A DNA stretch of 64,000 nt from NCBI GenBank assembly GCA_903847205.1, contig CAINDA010000063.1, forward strand, positions 1-64,000, written 5' to 3'. The notes beneath the pieces are model-generated. The model was not told where the DNA came from. It saw nothing but the letters and a program-made list of their open reading frames with translations, and made no database searches. This DNA is from an uncultured Bacteroidota bacterium (lineage in GTDB: Bacteria > Bacteroidota > Bacteroidia > 2-12-FULL-35-15). Made by a program: the position numbers and the translations under genes. This document shows positions 8,405-16,586 of this stretch, in pieces (position 1 is the stretch's first letter; each line of letters begins with the position of its first letter).

Positions 8405-9022
8405 TTAAATTTTCCCGCTTGAGTTTTTCAAAATATTGGCTAAAAATTCCCGGGCGCGAAATAATTGGGCTTTAACGGTACCAAGCGGTAATTGAAGCTT
8501 AACAGCAATTTCCTCATAAGATAGTTCATCAAAATAACGAAGCTCCACTAATTCCCGGTAACGGGGTTTTAATTTTTCAACAACATCCCTCATGAGCTGC
8601 ACTTTTTGCTTCTTAACCATGTGTTCCTCCGGATTCAAGCTGTCAGCTTTAACATCCATGCTCATTTCCCCGCCCTCTTCATTTTCGAATTTACGGTCGA
8701 TAGAAAACATAACCATTTTTTTTCGGCGGATAAAATCAATACAGTTATTTGAAGCAATTTTGAATAGCCAAGTACTGAAGGCATAAGTGGGGGTATATTG
8801 ATTCAGTCGTTTAAATGCTTTACCAAAAGCTTCAATTGTTAAATCATCAGCATCGTCCTTATTATTAACCATCTTAAGCAGCATAAAATAAACTGAATCG
8901 CGGTAGCGGCCCATCAATTCGGCATATGCTTTTTGGCTCCCTTTATCAAGTGCAGCTCTAATTAAATTATAATCGTACACAGCCTTAACTGATAAATTCG
9001 TGTCAAATTCTAATTCATCCAT
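8405..9022 (-). CDS. RNA polymerase sigma factor, sigma-70/ECF type
   Basis: A roughly 205-aa two-domain sigma factor. Region 2 (about residues 30-105) carries DDADDLTIEAFGKAFKRL and TWLFKIASNNCIDFIRRKK. Region 4 (about 140-200) carries LKPRYRELVELRYFDELSYEEIAVKLQLPLGTVKAQLFRAR, a typical helix-turn-helix. A 30-residue linker is present. I choose ATG 9022 over the upstream TTG; this ATG overlaps the glycosyltransferase stop as ATGGATGA, implying translational coupling. No anti-sigma factor is adjacent, so it may be a constitutive sigma of the SigW/RpoE-like kind found in Bacteroidota. Confidence 0.9.
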   Translation of the reverse strand: MDELEFDTNLSVKAVYDYNLIRAALDKGSQKAYAELMGRYRDSVYFMLLKMVNNKDDADDLTIEAFGKAFKRLNQYTPTYAFSTWLFKIASNNCIDFIRRKKMVMFSIDRKFENEEGGEMSMDVKADSLNPEEHMVKKQKVQLMRDVVEKLKPRYRELVELRYFDELSYEEIAVKLQLPLGTVKAQLFRAREFLANILKNSSGKI

Positions 9023-10154
9023 TTGATTTCTTCCATTTGTTTTTTGCGGCAAAAATACTAGATAAGGTAACCAAGGGGTATAGTATTAATAAAACCGGTT
9101 CTATAATTGGTGAAGTTAACAATAAATCTTTTTCAGATAACAATTTCATTGAATTTCTGAAGATAATAATTTGGATTAATAATCGCAAACCAAAAAGTGA
9201 TAAAACAAAAATTGGTTCAAACTGAAGTATCAAAAGAATTATAAATGGAACATAAAATAAATACTGGCTGAAGCGAATCATTGATAACGTCAATTTTGTA
9301 TTTGAATTATAGTGCTTGAATGTGCTGAACTGCCTGCGTTTTTGAAATATCCAATCTTTGAATGATTTTTTTACACGCGAAACAGTCTGGCTGTTAATGC
9401 TGATTTCAATTTGAGTATTATGTTTTGTCGCTGCTTCATTTACAAATAAATTGTCATCTCCGGCTTCAATATGATAATGTGATGCAAAGCCCTTCATTTT
9501 AAAAAACAAGGATTTTTTATAAGCCAGATTTCTTCCGTTGCCAGTATAAGTTTTTCCCAAAAGGGAGAAGGATAAAAATTGCAGCGAATTCATGAAAGTA
9601 TCAAAGCGGATTATTTTGTTTAAAAAACCTTTTTGTTTTTCGTATCCTGAATAACCGAGAACTATTTCTGTTTCCGGATTGAAATGCTGCATCATATTCA
9701 TGAGCCAGTCTTTGCTATTGGGTTTGCAGTCGGCATCAGTAAATAGAAGATGCTCATGGGAAGCACCTTTTATACCAAGCATCAGGGCCACTTTTTTTCC
9801 ATGAAGATGATTTTTACTTTCCTGAATTGTAACAATTTTTAAATTGGAATGTTTTTTTGCCATCTCCTTTAATATGTCCGAAGTATTATCAAACGAGCAG
9901 TCATTTACAACCACAACTTCATAATTGGGATAATCCTGATCGAAAATGAAAGGTAAAAACTCAACTAAATTATCTTCTTCATTGCGTGCGCAGATGATTA
10001 TTGAAGCAGGAGGAGTATTGGGAGGAAGCACTGTTTTTTTATAAAATGCCAGTTTTCTGAAGATGCCTAAATAATAGCAAAGCTGTGCTATTAGAGCAAT
10101 ACAGAATACAATGAAAATAAATAATCCCGCCGAAACTGTTGTGAAAGAAGACAT
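9015..10154 (-). CDS. Membrane-anchored family 2 glycosyltransferase
   Basis: A 379-aa protein. An N-terminal membrane helix (about 8-30) is followed by a GT-A domain with PPASIIICARNEEDNL, NDCSFDNT and the metal-binding FTDADCKPN motif; the GAGDDNLFVNEAATKHNT region and a QKRRQFSTFKHY motif (resembling Q-x-x-R-W) suit processive or lipid-directed transferases. Two or three hydrophobic segments close the protein (about 290-365). The donor and acceptor are unknown. Its last bases overlap the sigma-factor start by 8 nt. Confidence 0.88.
   Translation of the reverse strand: MSSFTTVSAGLFIFIVFCIALIAQLCYYLGIFRKLAFYKKTVLPPNTPPASIIICARNEEDNLVEFLPFIFDQDYPNYEVVVVNDCSFDNTSDILKEMAKKHSNLKIVTIQESKNHLHGKKVALMLGIKGASHEHLLFTDADCKPNSKDWLMNMMQHFNPETEIVLGYSGYEKQKGFLNKIIRFDTFMNSLQFLSFSLLGKTYTGNGRNLAYKKSLFFKMKGFASHYHIEAGDDNLFVNEAATKHNTQIEISINSQTVSRVKKSFKDWIFQKRRQFSTFKHYNSNTKLTLSMIRFSQYLFYVPFIILLILQFEPIFVLSLFGLRLLIQIIIFRNSMKLLSEKDLLLTSPIIEPVLLILYPLVTLSSIFAAKNKWKKSNG
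9050..9057 (-). promoter_or_regulatory. Candidate internal -7 box for the sigma-factor gene
   Basis: Minus-strand TATTTTTG, an exact TAnnTTTG match, lies inside the 3' end of the glycosyltransferase, 28 nt before the sigma-factor ATG. It would allow the sigma gene to be expressed independently of the upstream gene. Confidence 0.4.
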
Positions 10155-10489
10155 AAATGCTGCTGCGAATTACAAATAAAACCGAACTATGAATTAAAAA
10201 AAATCTGAAAAAATAATTCGAATTAATTTTACGAATTATGAAAGTCGCTTCAAACTGCGAAGATTGTAATTAATTAAAATTCACAATTCGCAGTAAAAGA
10301 CAAAAATAGACTGAACCGGTCTATGCTAATATATTATCTTTGGCAGGATTTAAACAAAGTAATTAACAATTTAATTGAACGAATTATTTATAAACAGAAT
10401 TACGGATTCCAAAAGCAATGTCTGCAGTGATAATTTATAACTGCAGCAAATATTAGTTTTTCAAAATTTGTAATTCGCATTAGTATTTT
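10155..10489. other. Divergent intergenic region with nested palindromes
   Basis: The 335-bp gap between the glycosyltransferase and tgt holds no supportable gene. A GCGAATTACAAA word at 10165-10176 is inverted at 10467-10478, so it brackets almost the whole gap. An imperfect 39-bp palindrome with CTGCGAA / TTCGCAG ends occupies 10255-10293. TATCTTTG at 10335-10342 is an exact -7-type box, reading towards tgt with a 147-nt leader. Confidence 0.6.
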
Positions 10490-11620
10490 ATGAAATTTAG
10501 TATTTTACACTTAGATAAAAACAGTAAAGCAAGAGCCGGGGAAATTATTACAGATCACGGCTTAATTCAAACACCTATTTTTATGCCGGTGGGTACCGCC
10601 GGCACTGTTAAGGCGGTTCATCAAAGAGAATTGAAAAATGATATCAAGGCACAGATTATTTTAGGAAATACCTACCATTTATATATGCGCCCAGGACTTG
10701 AAATTATTGAGCAGGCCGGAGGACTCCATAAATTCAATGGATGGGACAGGCCTTTATTGACTGACAGCGGGGGATACCAGGTTTATTCATTATCCAATCA
10801 GCGAAAACTTTCTGAAGAGGGCGCAAAATTTACATCACATATCGACGGCAGTAAACATTTTTTCAGTCCGGAAGGAGTGATGGATATTCAGCGCATCATT
10901 GGTGCCGATATAATTATGGCTTTTGATGAATGCACGCCCTATCCATGCGAATACGATTATGCAAGAAAATCATTGGATATGACACATCGCTGGCTGAAAC
11001 TCTGCTGTGCCCGCTTTGATCAAACAGAAGGTAAATACGGATTTTCTCAGACTCTTTTTCCAATTGTTCAAGGAAGTGTATTTAAAGATTTAAGAGAAAA
11101 GTCGGCCGAATTTATTGCATCACAAAATAGGGAAGGAAATGCTATCGGGGGATTATCAGTTGGTGAACCCGCTGAAGAAATGTATGCGATGACGGAGATA
11201 GTATGCGGTATTCTGCCAGCCGATAAGCCCCGTTACCTGATGGGAGTGGGCACACCGATAAATATTTTAGAAAGTATTGCTTTAGGAATTGATATGTTTG
11301 ACTGTGTTATGCCAACACGAAATGCCCGCCATGGCTTATTATACACACAAAACGGCATGATGAATATTAAAAACGAAAAATGGAAAAACGATTTTTCTCC
11401 CTTGGATGAAAATGGTACTTCTTATGTTGATAAAGAATATTCAAAAGCATATCTTCGCCATTTAGTTCATTCGCAGGAATTATTGGGAGCGCAGATTTCA
11501 AGTATTCATAATCTGGCTTTTTACCTGTGGTTAGTGGGTGAAGCGCGTAATCAAATTATTGCCGGAACATTTAGAGAGTGGAAAGATAAAATGGTGAAAC
11601 AGATGAATTCCCGGCTGTAA
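10490..11620 (+). CDS. tgt: Queuine tRNA-ribosyltransferase (tRNA-guanine transglycosylase)
   Basis: A 376-aa TIM-barrel enzyme that swaps guanine-34 of GUN-anticodon tRNAs for a queuosine precursor. Visible residues are the general base D92 (TDSGGYQV), the nucleophile region FDCVMPTRNARHG (D271), and GGLSVGEP with MGVGTP for base and ribose binding. The usual C-terminal zinc motif (CxCxxC plus His) is absent: the equivalent stretch reads NGTSYVDKEYSKAYLRHL, leaving only the later HNLAFYL. I recall this cysteine-less form from other Bacteroidota. The gene has its own upstream region and is followed at 82 nt by the LptG-like permease. Confidence 0.95.
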   Translation: MKFSILHLDKNSKARAGEIITDHGLIQTPIFMPVGTAGTVKAVHQRELKNDIKAQIILGNTYHLYMRPGLEIIEQAGGLHKFNGWDRPLLTDSGGYQVYSLSNQRKLSEEGAKFTSHIDGSKHFFSPEGVMDIQRIIGADIIMAFDECTPYPCEYDYARKSLDMTHRWLKLCCARFDQTEGKYGFSQTLFPIVQGSVFKDLREKSAEFIASQNREGNAIGGLSVGEPAEEMYAMTEIVCGILPADKPRYLMGVGTPINILESIALGIDMFDCVMPTRNARHGLLYTQNGMMNIKNEKWKNDFSPLDENGTSYVDKEYSKAYLRHLVHSQELLGAQISSIHNLAFYLWLVGEARNQIIAGTFREWKDKMVKQMNSRL

Positions 11621-11701
11621 ATAGATGTTTGACTTAAGACTTGAGATATGTGAATTGATTTCTTTAGTCCCATATAACATTACAACAATTTTAATTCTAA
11701 A

Positions 11702-12778
11702 ATGAAGATATTAGATATATACATTATTAAAAAATTTTTGGGAACCTTCTTTTTCTCAATGACACTCATCATTCTGATAGTGGTTGTGTTTGATATTTCA
11801 GAAAAAATTGATGATTTTATTCAGAAGGATGCTCCTTTGAAAGCAATCATTTTTGATTTTTATTTTAATTTTATTCCATATTTCGTTAACCTGTTCAGCC
11901 CTCTCTTCACATTTATTGCGGTTATTCTATTCACTTCCAAAATGGCTACACGTACCGAAATTGTTGCCATTTTAAGCAGCGGTGTCAGCTATAGAAGACT
12001 GCTGCTGCCATACTTGGTATCGGCAACCGTGATTGCCTTATTATCTCTGTACTTAAATAATTTTGTGATACCAAAGGCTACAAAAAAGAGAATTGCTTTT
12101 GAAGACAGGTATATCAGAAATGAATTTCGTAACAACAGTAAAAATATTCACCTCCAGATATCTCCTGATAATTATATTTATTTGGAACGATTTAATGTTC
12201 AGGAGCAGACCGGATATAAATTTTCAATTGAAAAATTCAGCGAAGGCAAATTGGATTATAAACTAATGGCTGAAAATATTAAATGGGACAGTGTTAAAAA
12301 AGATTGGACAATTAATAATTATTTTGCCCGCACAATCAATGGTGTTGATGAGAATATCCGGAAAGGAAAAAAAATTGATACAACTTTGGGTTTTACTCCC
12401 AAAGAATTCGGGCGTAAAGACAATACCGTTGAAACGATGGATTACAATGAACTCAATCAATATATTGATTCCGAAAGGTTAAAAGGAGCTGACAATATTG
12501 AGCTCTTGCAGATAGAAAAATACAGAAGGATAGCTTTCCCTTTCGCAACATTTATTTTAACATTGATAGGTGTTTCAATAGCAAGCCGTAAAGTGCGCGG
12601 AGGTATTGGAATGCACATCGGGCTTGGTATTTTAATAAGTTTTACATTTATCTTGTTTATGCAGGTAAGCACCACATTTGCTGCAGGAGGCTTGGTTTCA
12701 CCATTGGTTTCGGTATGGATACCTAACTTTTTGTTTACTATTTTAGCCTTGTACCTGCTGAAGACAGCCCAAAAATAG
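11702..12778 (+). CDS. LptF/LptG-family permease (YjgP/YjgQ)
   Basis: A 358-aa inner-membrane protein with three N-terminal helices (about 10-35, 50-75, 97-120), a periplasmic beta-jellyroll-like region (about 125-265) and three C-terminal helices (about 268-355). This is the architecture of the lipopolysaccharide-export permeases that work with the LptB ATPase. The opening MKILDIYIIKKFLGTFFFSM is typical. Bacteroidota often encode LptF/G copies singly, so I do not choose between F and G. A reiterated-word repeat begins within its stop codon. Confidence 0.88.
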   Translation: MKILDIYIIKKFLGTFFFSMTLIILIVVVFDISEKIDDFIQKDAPLKAIIFDFYFNFIPYFVNLFSPLFTFIAVILFTSKMATRTEIVAILSSGVSYRRLLLPYLVSATVIALLSLYLNNFVIPKATKKRIAFEDRYIRNEFRNNSKNIHLQISPDNYIYLERFNVQEQTGYKFSIEKFSEGKLDYKLMAENIKWDSVKKDWTINNYFARTINGVDENIRKGKKIDTTLGFTPKEFGRKDNTVETMDYNELNQYIDSERLKGADNIELLQIEKYRRIAFPFATFILTLIGVSIASRKVRGGIGMHIGLGILISFTFILFMQVSTTFAAGGLVSPLVSVWIPNFLFTILALYLLKTAQK

Positions 12779-12899
12779 TTTAAAGTTTGAAAGTTCAAAG
12801 TTTAAAGTTCTGTTCAGTGCTGTAGGAATAATACAATTAAGTTCATACACGTTAAACCAAATTCTAACTTTCAACTTTCCAACTTTAAACTAATCCATC
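12777..12899. repeat. Reiterated-word intergenic palindrome
   Basis: Between the converging permease and ispE genes lie a left block of AAAGTTTGAAAGTTCAAAG-type words and a right block of the reversed words (AACTTTCAACTTTCCAACTTT). The left block starts in the permease stop codon. Its first 30 nt (12777-12806) are identical to 41595-41624 after trxA. There is no T-run terminator. Confidence 0.75.
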
Positions 12900-12903
12900 A
12901 ACT

Positions 12904-13728
12904 TTATAACATACCTTCCCAGACAAAACAATCTTTAAATTGTTTTTTTAAATCCGTTTTATTTTTAAACAAGCCGTATACTGTTGAACCGCTTCCGCTC
13001 ATTGCTGCATATACAGCGCCAGAAGAATATAACTTTTCTTTTATTTTTTTTAGTTCAGGAAATTGAGGGAAAATCGAATCTTCAAAATCATTATGAATAA
13101 ATTCTTTCCACTGTTCAATTGGTAAATTAAGCAAGTCATTTTCTAGTGATCGAATCGGCATTTTAGGAACTACGCCGCTGTATGCCTTTGCCGTGTTGAT
13201 GTGTATATTGGGATAAATTAATACAGCGTAATAAGAACTCAAATCAAGTTTCATGGATTCATATTGATCACCTGTTCCTTCTGCAAAAGCAGGTTTGTTA
13301 CTGATAAAAAAAGAACAGTCGCTTCCAAGCTGGCGCGCGTAGTGATGCATTTCGCCCCATGAAATACCTAATTCAAATTTGTCATTCAGCAGATGAATAA
13401 AAAAGGCAGCATCGGCCGAACCGCCTCCCAGGCCTGCGCCAATAGGAATGTGTTTATATAAATGAACTCTTACATTGGGCAGTGAATAATCTGCAGCAAT
13501 TAAATGATACGCATAATAACATAAATTATCATCGGCATTGCCGGGAATTTCAATTCCTGAAAACGTAAAAATAATCCGTGCTGCTCCAGCATCAGTGTTT
13601 TCAATAACTTCCAGAGCATCGAATAAAGCCACAGGATAAAAAGCACTTTCGATATTATGATAGCCGTCGATGCGTTTTTCAATAATATTGAGTCCGATAT
13701 TTATTTTTGCGTTAGGAAATGAAATCAT
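12904..13728 (-). CDS. ispE: 4-diphosphocytidyl-2-C-methyl-D-erythritol kinase
   Basis: A 274-aa GHMP kinase of the MEP isoprenoid pathway that phosphorylates CDP-methylerythritol at the 2-position with ATP. The N-terminal AKINIGLNI with K8, the phosphate loop PIGAGLGGGSADAAF (from 95) and the C-terminal MSGSGSTVYGLF glycine motif are all in place. With ispH at 19-20 kb it shows that this organism uses the MEP route. It is transcribed away from accA with its own promoter-like box. Confidence 0.95.
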   Translation of the reverse strand: MISFPNAKINIGLNIIEKRIDGYHNIESAFYPVALFDALEVIENTDAGAARIIFTFSGIEIPGNADDNLCYYAYHLIAADYSLPNVRVHLYKHIPIGAGLGGGSADAAFFIHLLNDKFELGISWGEMHHYARQLGSDCSFFISNKPAFAEGTGDQYESMKLDLSSYYAVLIYPNIHINTAKAYSGVVPKMPIRSLENDLLNLPIEQWKEFIHNDFEDSIFPQFPELKKIKEKLYSSGAVYAAMSGSGSTVYGLFKNKTDLKKQFKDCFVWEGML

Positions 13729-13795
13729 TTTATTTGTTTAGAATGCAGCAGCAATGAATTTAAAATGCGTTAAATTTTTTTATTTAAGAACGCTG

Positions 13796-13803
13796 CAAAG
13801 ATA
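13796..13803 (-). promoter_or_regulatory. Candidate -7 promoter box for ispE
   Basis: Minus-strand TATCTTTG, an exact TAnnTTTG match, lies 67 nt upstream of the ispE ATG in the ispE/accA divergent region. Confidence 0.45.
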
Positions 13804-13866
13804 CATTTATAGAAATTCGTTATTCGCATATAATTTGTATTTTAGCCTTCCAAAAAATTTTAAACA

Positions 13867-14868
13867 ATGAATTATTTAGATTTTGAAAAGCCGATTGCCA
13901 ATTTATATGAGCAGTTGGAAAAATTGAAACAGGTGGCTGTAAAAAGCGGTGTGGATGTTTCGGTAAACGCGGCTGAGATTGAAGAAAAAATAAAGCAGAC
14001 CAAAGCAGAAATATACAGTGTCTTAACTCCATGGCAGCGTGTTCAGGTTTCCCGTCATCCCGACAGACCTTATACACTTGCTTATATTGATTATATAACC
14101 GGAGGTACGTTTATGGAACTGCATGGTGACCGGACTGTGAAGGACGACAAAGCAATGGTAGGCGGTTTCGGAAGTGTGGATGGAAAAACGGTTATGTTTA
14201 TCGGGCAGCAAAAAGGAGTTAATACCAAAATGAGGCAGATCCGGAATTTTGGAATGGCAAATCCGGAAGGTTACCGCAAAGCATTGCGTTTAATGAAATT
14301 GGCGGAAAAATTTAATAAGCCTATAGTTACATTTATTGATACTCCCGGTGCATATCCAGGACTGGAAGCGGAAGAGCGCGGTCAGGGAGAAGCGATTGCG
14401 AGAAATTTATTAGAAATGGCACAGTTAAAAGTGCCGGTAATCTGTATTGTTATTGGCGAAGGAGCATCAGGAGGTGCTTTGGGCATAGGTATTGGGGATA
14501 AAGTATTAATGCTTGAAAACACTTGGTATTCGGTTATTTCACCAGAATCATGTTCTTCTATTTTATGGCGCAACTGGAATAACAAAGAACGTGCTGCAGA
14601 AGCATTAAAATTGACTCCGGAAGATATGTTAGCAAATAAATTGATTGACGGTATTATTCCTGAACCTCTAGGCGGTGCTCATACCAGCCATGAAGAAACA
14701 TTTATAACTGTTAAGGCTGAAATTTTAAAGTACATTTCTAAATTAGAAAAAATTGATCCTAAAAAACGTGTAGACCAGCGTATTGAAAAATTCTGCGCAA
14801 TGGGTGTTGTTAATGAAGAATCATCTGGCATTCCCGAAAGTGAGGTTTTGCTGGACAAAGAGCCTTAG
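13867..14868 (+). CDS. accA: Acetyl-CoA carboxylase carboxyltransferase subunit alpha
   Basis: A 333-aa subunit that with AccD transfers carboxyl from biotin to acetyl-CoA to make malonyl-CoA for fatty-acid synthesis. It opens [20 protein letters not shown], has the [22 protein letters not shown] segment, the crotonase-like core with DTPGAYPG and the oxyanion-forming [15 protein letters not shown]. Length is normal for the bacterial alpha subunit. accD is not in the window. A 424-nt gap with regulatory-looking palindromes follows before hemA. Confidence 0.96.
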   Translation: MNYLDFEKPIANLYEQLEKLKQVAVKSGVDVSVNAAEIEEKIKQTKAEIYSVLTPWQRVQVSRHPDRPYTLAYIDYITGGTFMELHGDRTVKDDKAMVGGFGSVDGKTVMFIGQQKGVNTKMRQIRNFGMANPEGYRKALRLMKLAEKFNKPIVTFIDTPGAYPGLEAEERGQGEAIARNLLEMAQLKVPVICIVIGEGASGGALGIGIGDKVLMLENTWYSVISPESCSSILWRNWNNKERAAEALKLTPEDMLANKLIDGIIPEPLGGAHTSHEETFITVKAEILKYISKLEKIDPKKRVDQRIEKFCAMGVVNEESSGIPESEVLLDKEP

Positions 14869-15292
14869 CCATTTGAATTTTTTCTTTAGGAACCAATATA
14901 ATAGGAATCTGTTCCTGAAATTATTGTGAAATGAGATGAATAAATTGATGCATCTTATTATTTCAAAAAACTACAAAGACAATCCTCAGTACAAAATTGA
15001 TATTTAAAAATTTCTGCAGATTAAAGAATTTAAAAAAAGCGATAATTTTTTTATCTCTGCATACTCTTCTTCCGAACAAATAATCTGCCCATTTTACAAC
15101 TTATTAAACTTTATCTCTGCAAAAGACATGATTAGAATCATGTTTAACTTTTTAGGTTACAATGTTCTCATCTTGAATGCGTTGTCTTGTTAAAGTAAAT
15201 TAGAATAGTTCTAAACTGACTCTATGACAATTCTATGACACAAAGAACTTAAATAGAGATGAAATTTGTTGTAAATAAAAGAAGGAGGAATT
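14869..15292 (+). promoter_or_regulatory. hemA upstream region with two palindromes and a phased direct repeat
   Basis: This 424-bp gap has no supportable gene. Its right half contains ACATGATTAGAATCATGT (15126-15143), with perfect 8-bp arms and a 2-nt centre; TTAGAATAGTTCTAA (15200-15214), with perfect 6-bp arms and a 3-nt centre; and the direct repeat TCTATGACA at 15221-15229 and 15232-15240, spaced 11 bp so both copies face the same side of the helix. The palindromes share the AGAAT core. These look like regulator sites for hemA, although the first, followed by T-rich sequence, could be a weak accA terminator. Confidence 0.55.
15283..15288 (+). promoter_or_regulatory. Strong Shine-Dalgarno sequence for hemA
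   Basis: AGGAGG lies 4 nt before the GTG at 15293. Other starts in the window have A-rich leaders without such a motif, as is usual in Bacteroidota. The motif decides the GTG start and suggests unusually direct ribosome recruitment for this gene. Confidence 0.7.
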
Positions 15293-16525
15293 GTGAATAA
15301 TATAAAAATCATAGCATTTACGCATAAGACTACCGAAATAAGTAATATCGGCAGAATGCATATTGAGGAAAATAATTTAGAAAGCCGCCTGGCCTTTTTA
15401 AAGCAGGCTTCCGGTGTTGATGAATTACTGTACCTCTCTACCTGCAACCGTGTTGAATTTATGCTTGCTTGCAGCGAAAAAATAAATAATACCTTCCTGA
15501 ATAAATTTTTCAAAGCATTTAATACCAGCTGGACTGAAACTGAAATTTCCTGGGCAGCGGCAAATGTTCAGGTATTTGAAGATGATGAGGCTTTGCATCA
15601 TTTATTTAATGTTGCATCATCTATAGATTCATTGGTTGTCGGCGAGAGAGAAATTATTACTCAGGTACGCACTGCGTATGAGAAATGCAGCGCATTCAAT
15701 TTAACCGGTGATTTGATCAGGCTGGCAATTAAAAAAACAATTGAAACTGCAAAAGACGTTTATACACATACTGATATCGCCCGTAATCCAGTATCCGTTG
15801 TTTCATTGGCTTATCGCAGACTTCGTGAGTTGAATGTTAAACAAGATGCTCGTTTTTTGATTATCGGCTCAGGTATAACAAATACCACAATGGCTAAATA
15901 TTTAAAAAAACATGAATTTCCCAACTTCACTATTTTTAACCGCACTTTGGCCAATGCAGAAAAATTGGCGTCAGAGCTTAATGGTAAGGCTTATCCGCTT
16001 TCTGAATTAAGTAATTATAAAGTAGGTTTTGATATTATCGTTACATGCACGGGCGCTGCCGAAAGTATTATCACTCCTGAAATTTATAAGAGCCTTGTGG
16101 GCAATGATAAATCTAAAAAAATTGTGGTTGACCTTGCTGTTCCCAATGATTTGGATCCGGAAATATTAAATAACTACGATGTTAATTTAATTGCAATAAA
16201 TAATCTGCAGGAAGTTGCTAAAGAAAATTTAATGGCACGCGAACAGGAAATGCTGGCCTGCCATACTATAATTGAAAAAAACATTTTAGAATTCAAGCAG
16301 ATTTTAAAAACCCGGAAAGTTGAACAGGCAATGAGTGAAGTGCCAAAAAAAATGAAAGAGATCAGAACCACCGCCAATGAGGTGTTTGCAAAAGATTTAT
16401 CAAGTTTAGATGCTGCCTCCAAAGAAGTATTGGATAGAATTTTATCTTATATGGAAAAAAAATACATCAGTGTGCCAATGAAAATGGCAAAAGCTATTTT
16501 GATTGAAGACATAAATAATAATTAA
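15293..16525 (+). CDS. hemA: Glutamyl-tRNA reductase
   Basis: A 410-aa enzyme for the first committed step of C5-pathway tetrapyrrole synthesis: it reduces glutamyl-tRNA(Glu) to glutamate-1-semialdehyde with NADPH. Visible features are the catalytic C51 in YLSTCNRVEF, the VVGEREIITQVRTAYEKC motif, the Rossmann domain (LIIGSGITNTTMAKYL) and the C-terminal dimerisation helices. Translation starts at GTG behind a perfect AGGAGG. The next gene is the hemC-hemD fusion, separated by a terminator, so expression is probably split between the two. Confidence 0.96.
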   Translation: MNNIKIIAFTHKTTEISNIGRMHIEENNLESRLAFLKQASGVDELLYLSTCNRVEFMLACSEKINNTFLNKFFKAFNTSWTETEISWAAANVQVFEDDEALHHLFNVASSIDSLVVGEREIITQVRTAYEKCSAFNLTGDLIRLAIKKTIETAKDVYTHTDIARNPVSVVSLAYRRLRELNVKQDARFLIIGSGITNTTMAKYLKKHEFPNFTIFNRTLANAEKLASELNGKAYPLSELSNYKVGFDIIVTCTGAAESIITPEIYKSLVGNDKSKKIVVDLAVPNDLDPEILNNYDVNLIAINNLQEVAKENLMAREQEMLACHTIIEKNILEFKQILKTRKVEQAMSEVPKKMKEIRTTANEVFAKDLSSLDAASKEVLDRILSYMEKKYISVPMKMAKAILIEDINNN

Positions 16526-16540
16526 CTTTATCTCCATAAG

Positions 16541-16566
16541 CCCTCTTTATTAAGAGGGATTTTTAT
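16541..16566 (+). terminator. Terminator between hemA and hemCD
   Basis: CCCTCTT (16541-16547) pairs with AAGAGGG (16552-16558) across a TATT loop, followed by a T-rich ATTTTTATTT run. It lies 15 nt after the hemA stop and 20 nt before the hemCD start, so hemCD needs read-through or a promoter inside hemA. Confidence 0.8.
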
Positions 16567-16586
16567 TTCTCCTAAAAAATATTTTA

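Noticed and set aside
15126-15150. accA terminator
   Set aside because: The stem would have to close on a very small loop and lies about 260 nt after accA; the following T-stretch is broken. I list it as a possible operator instead.
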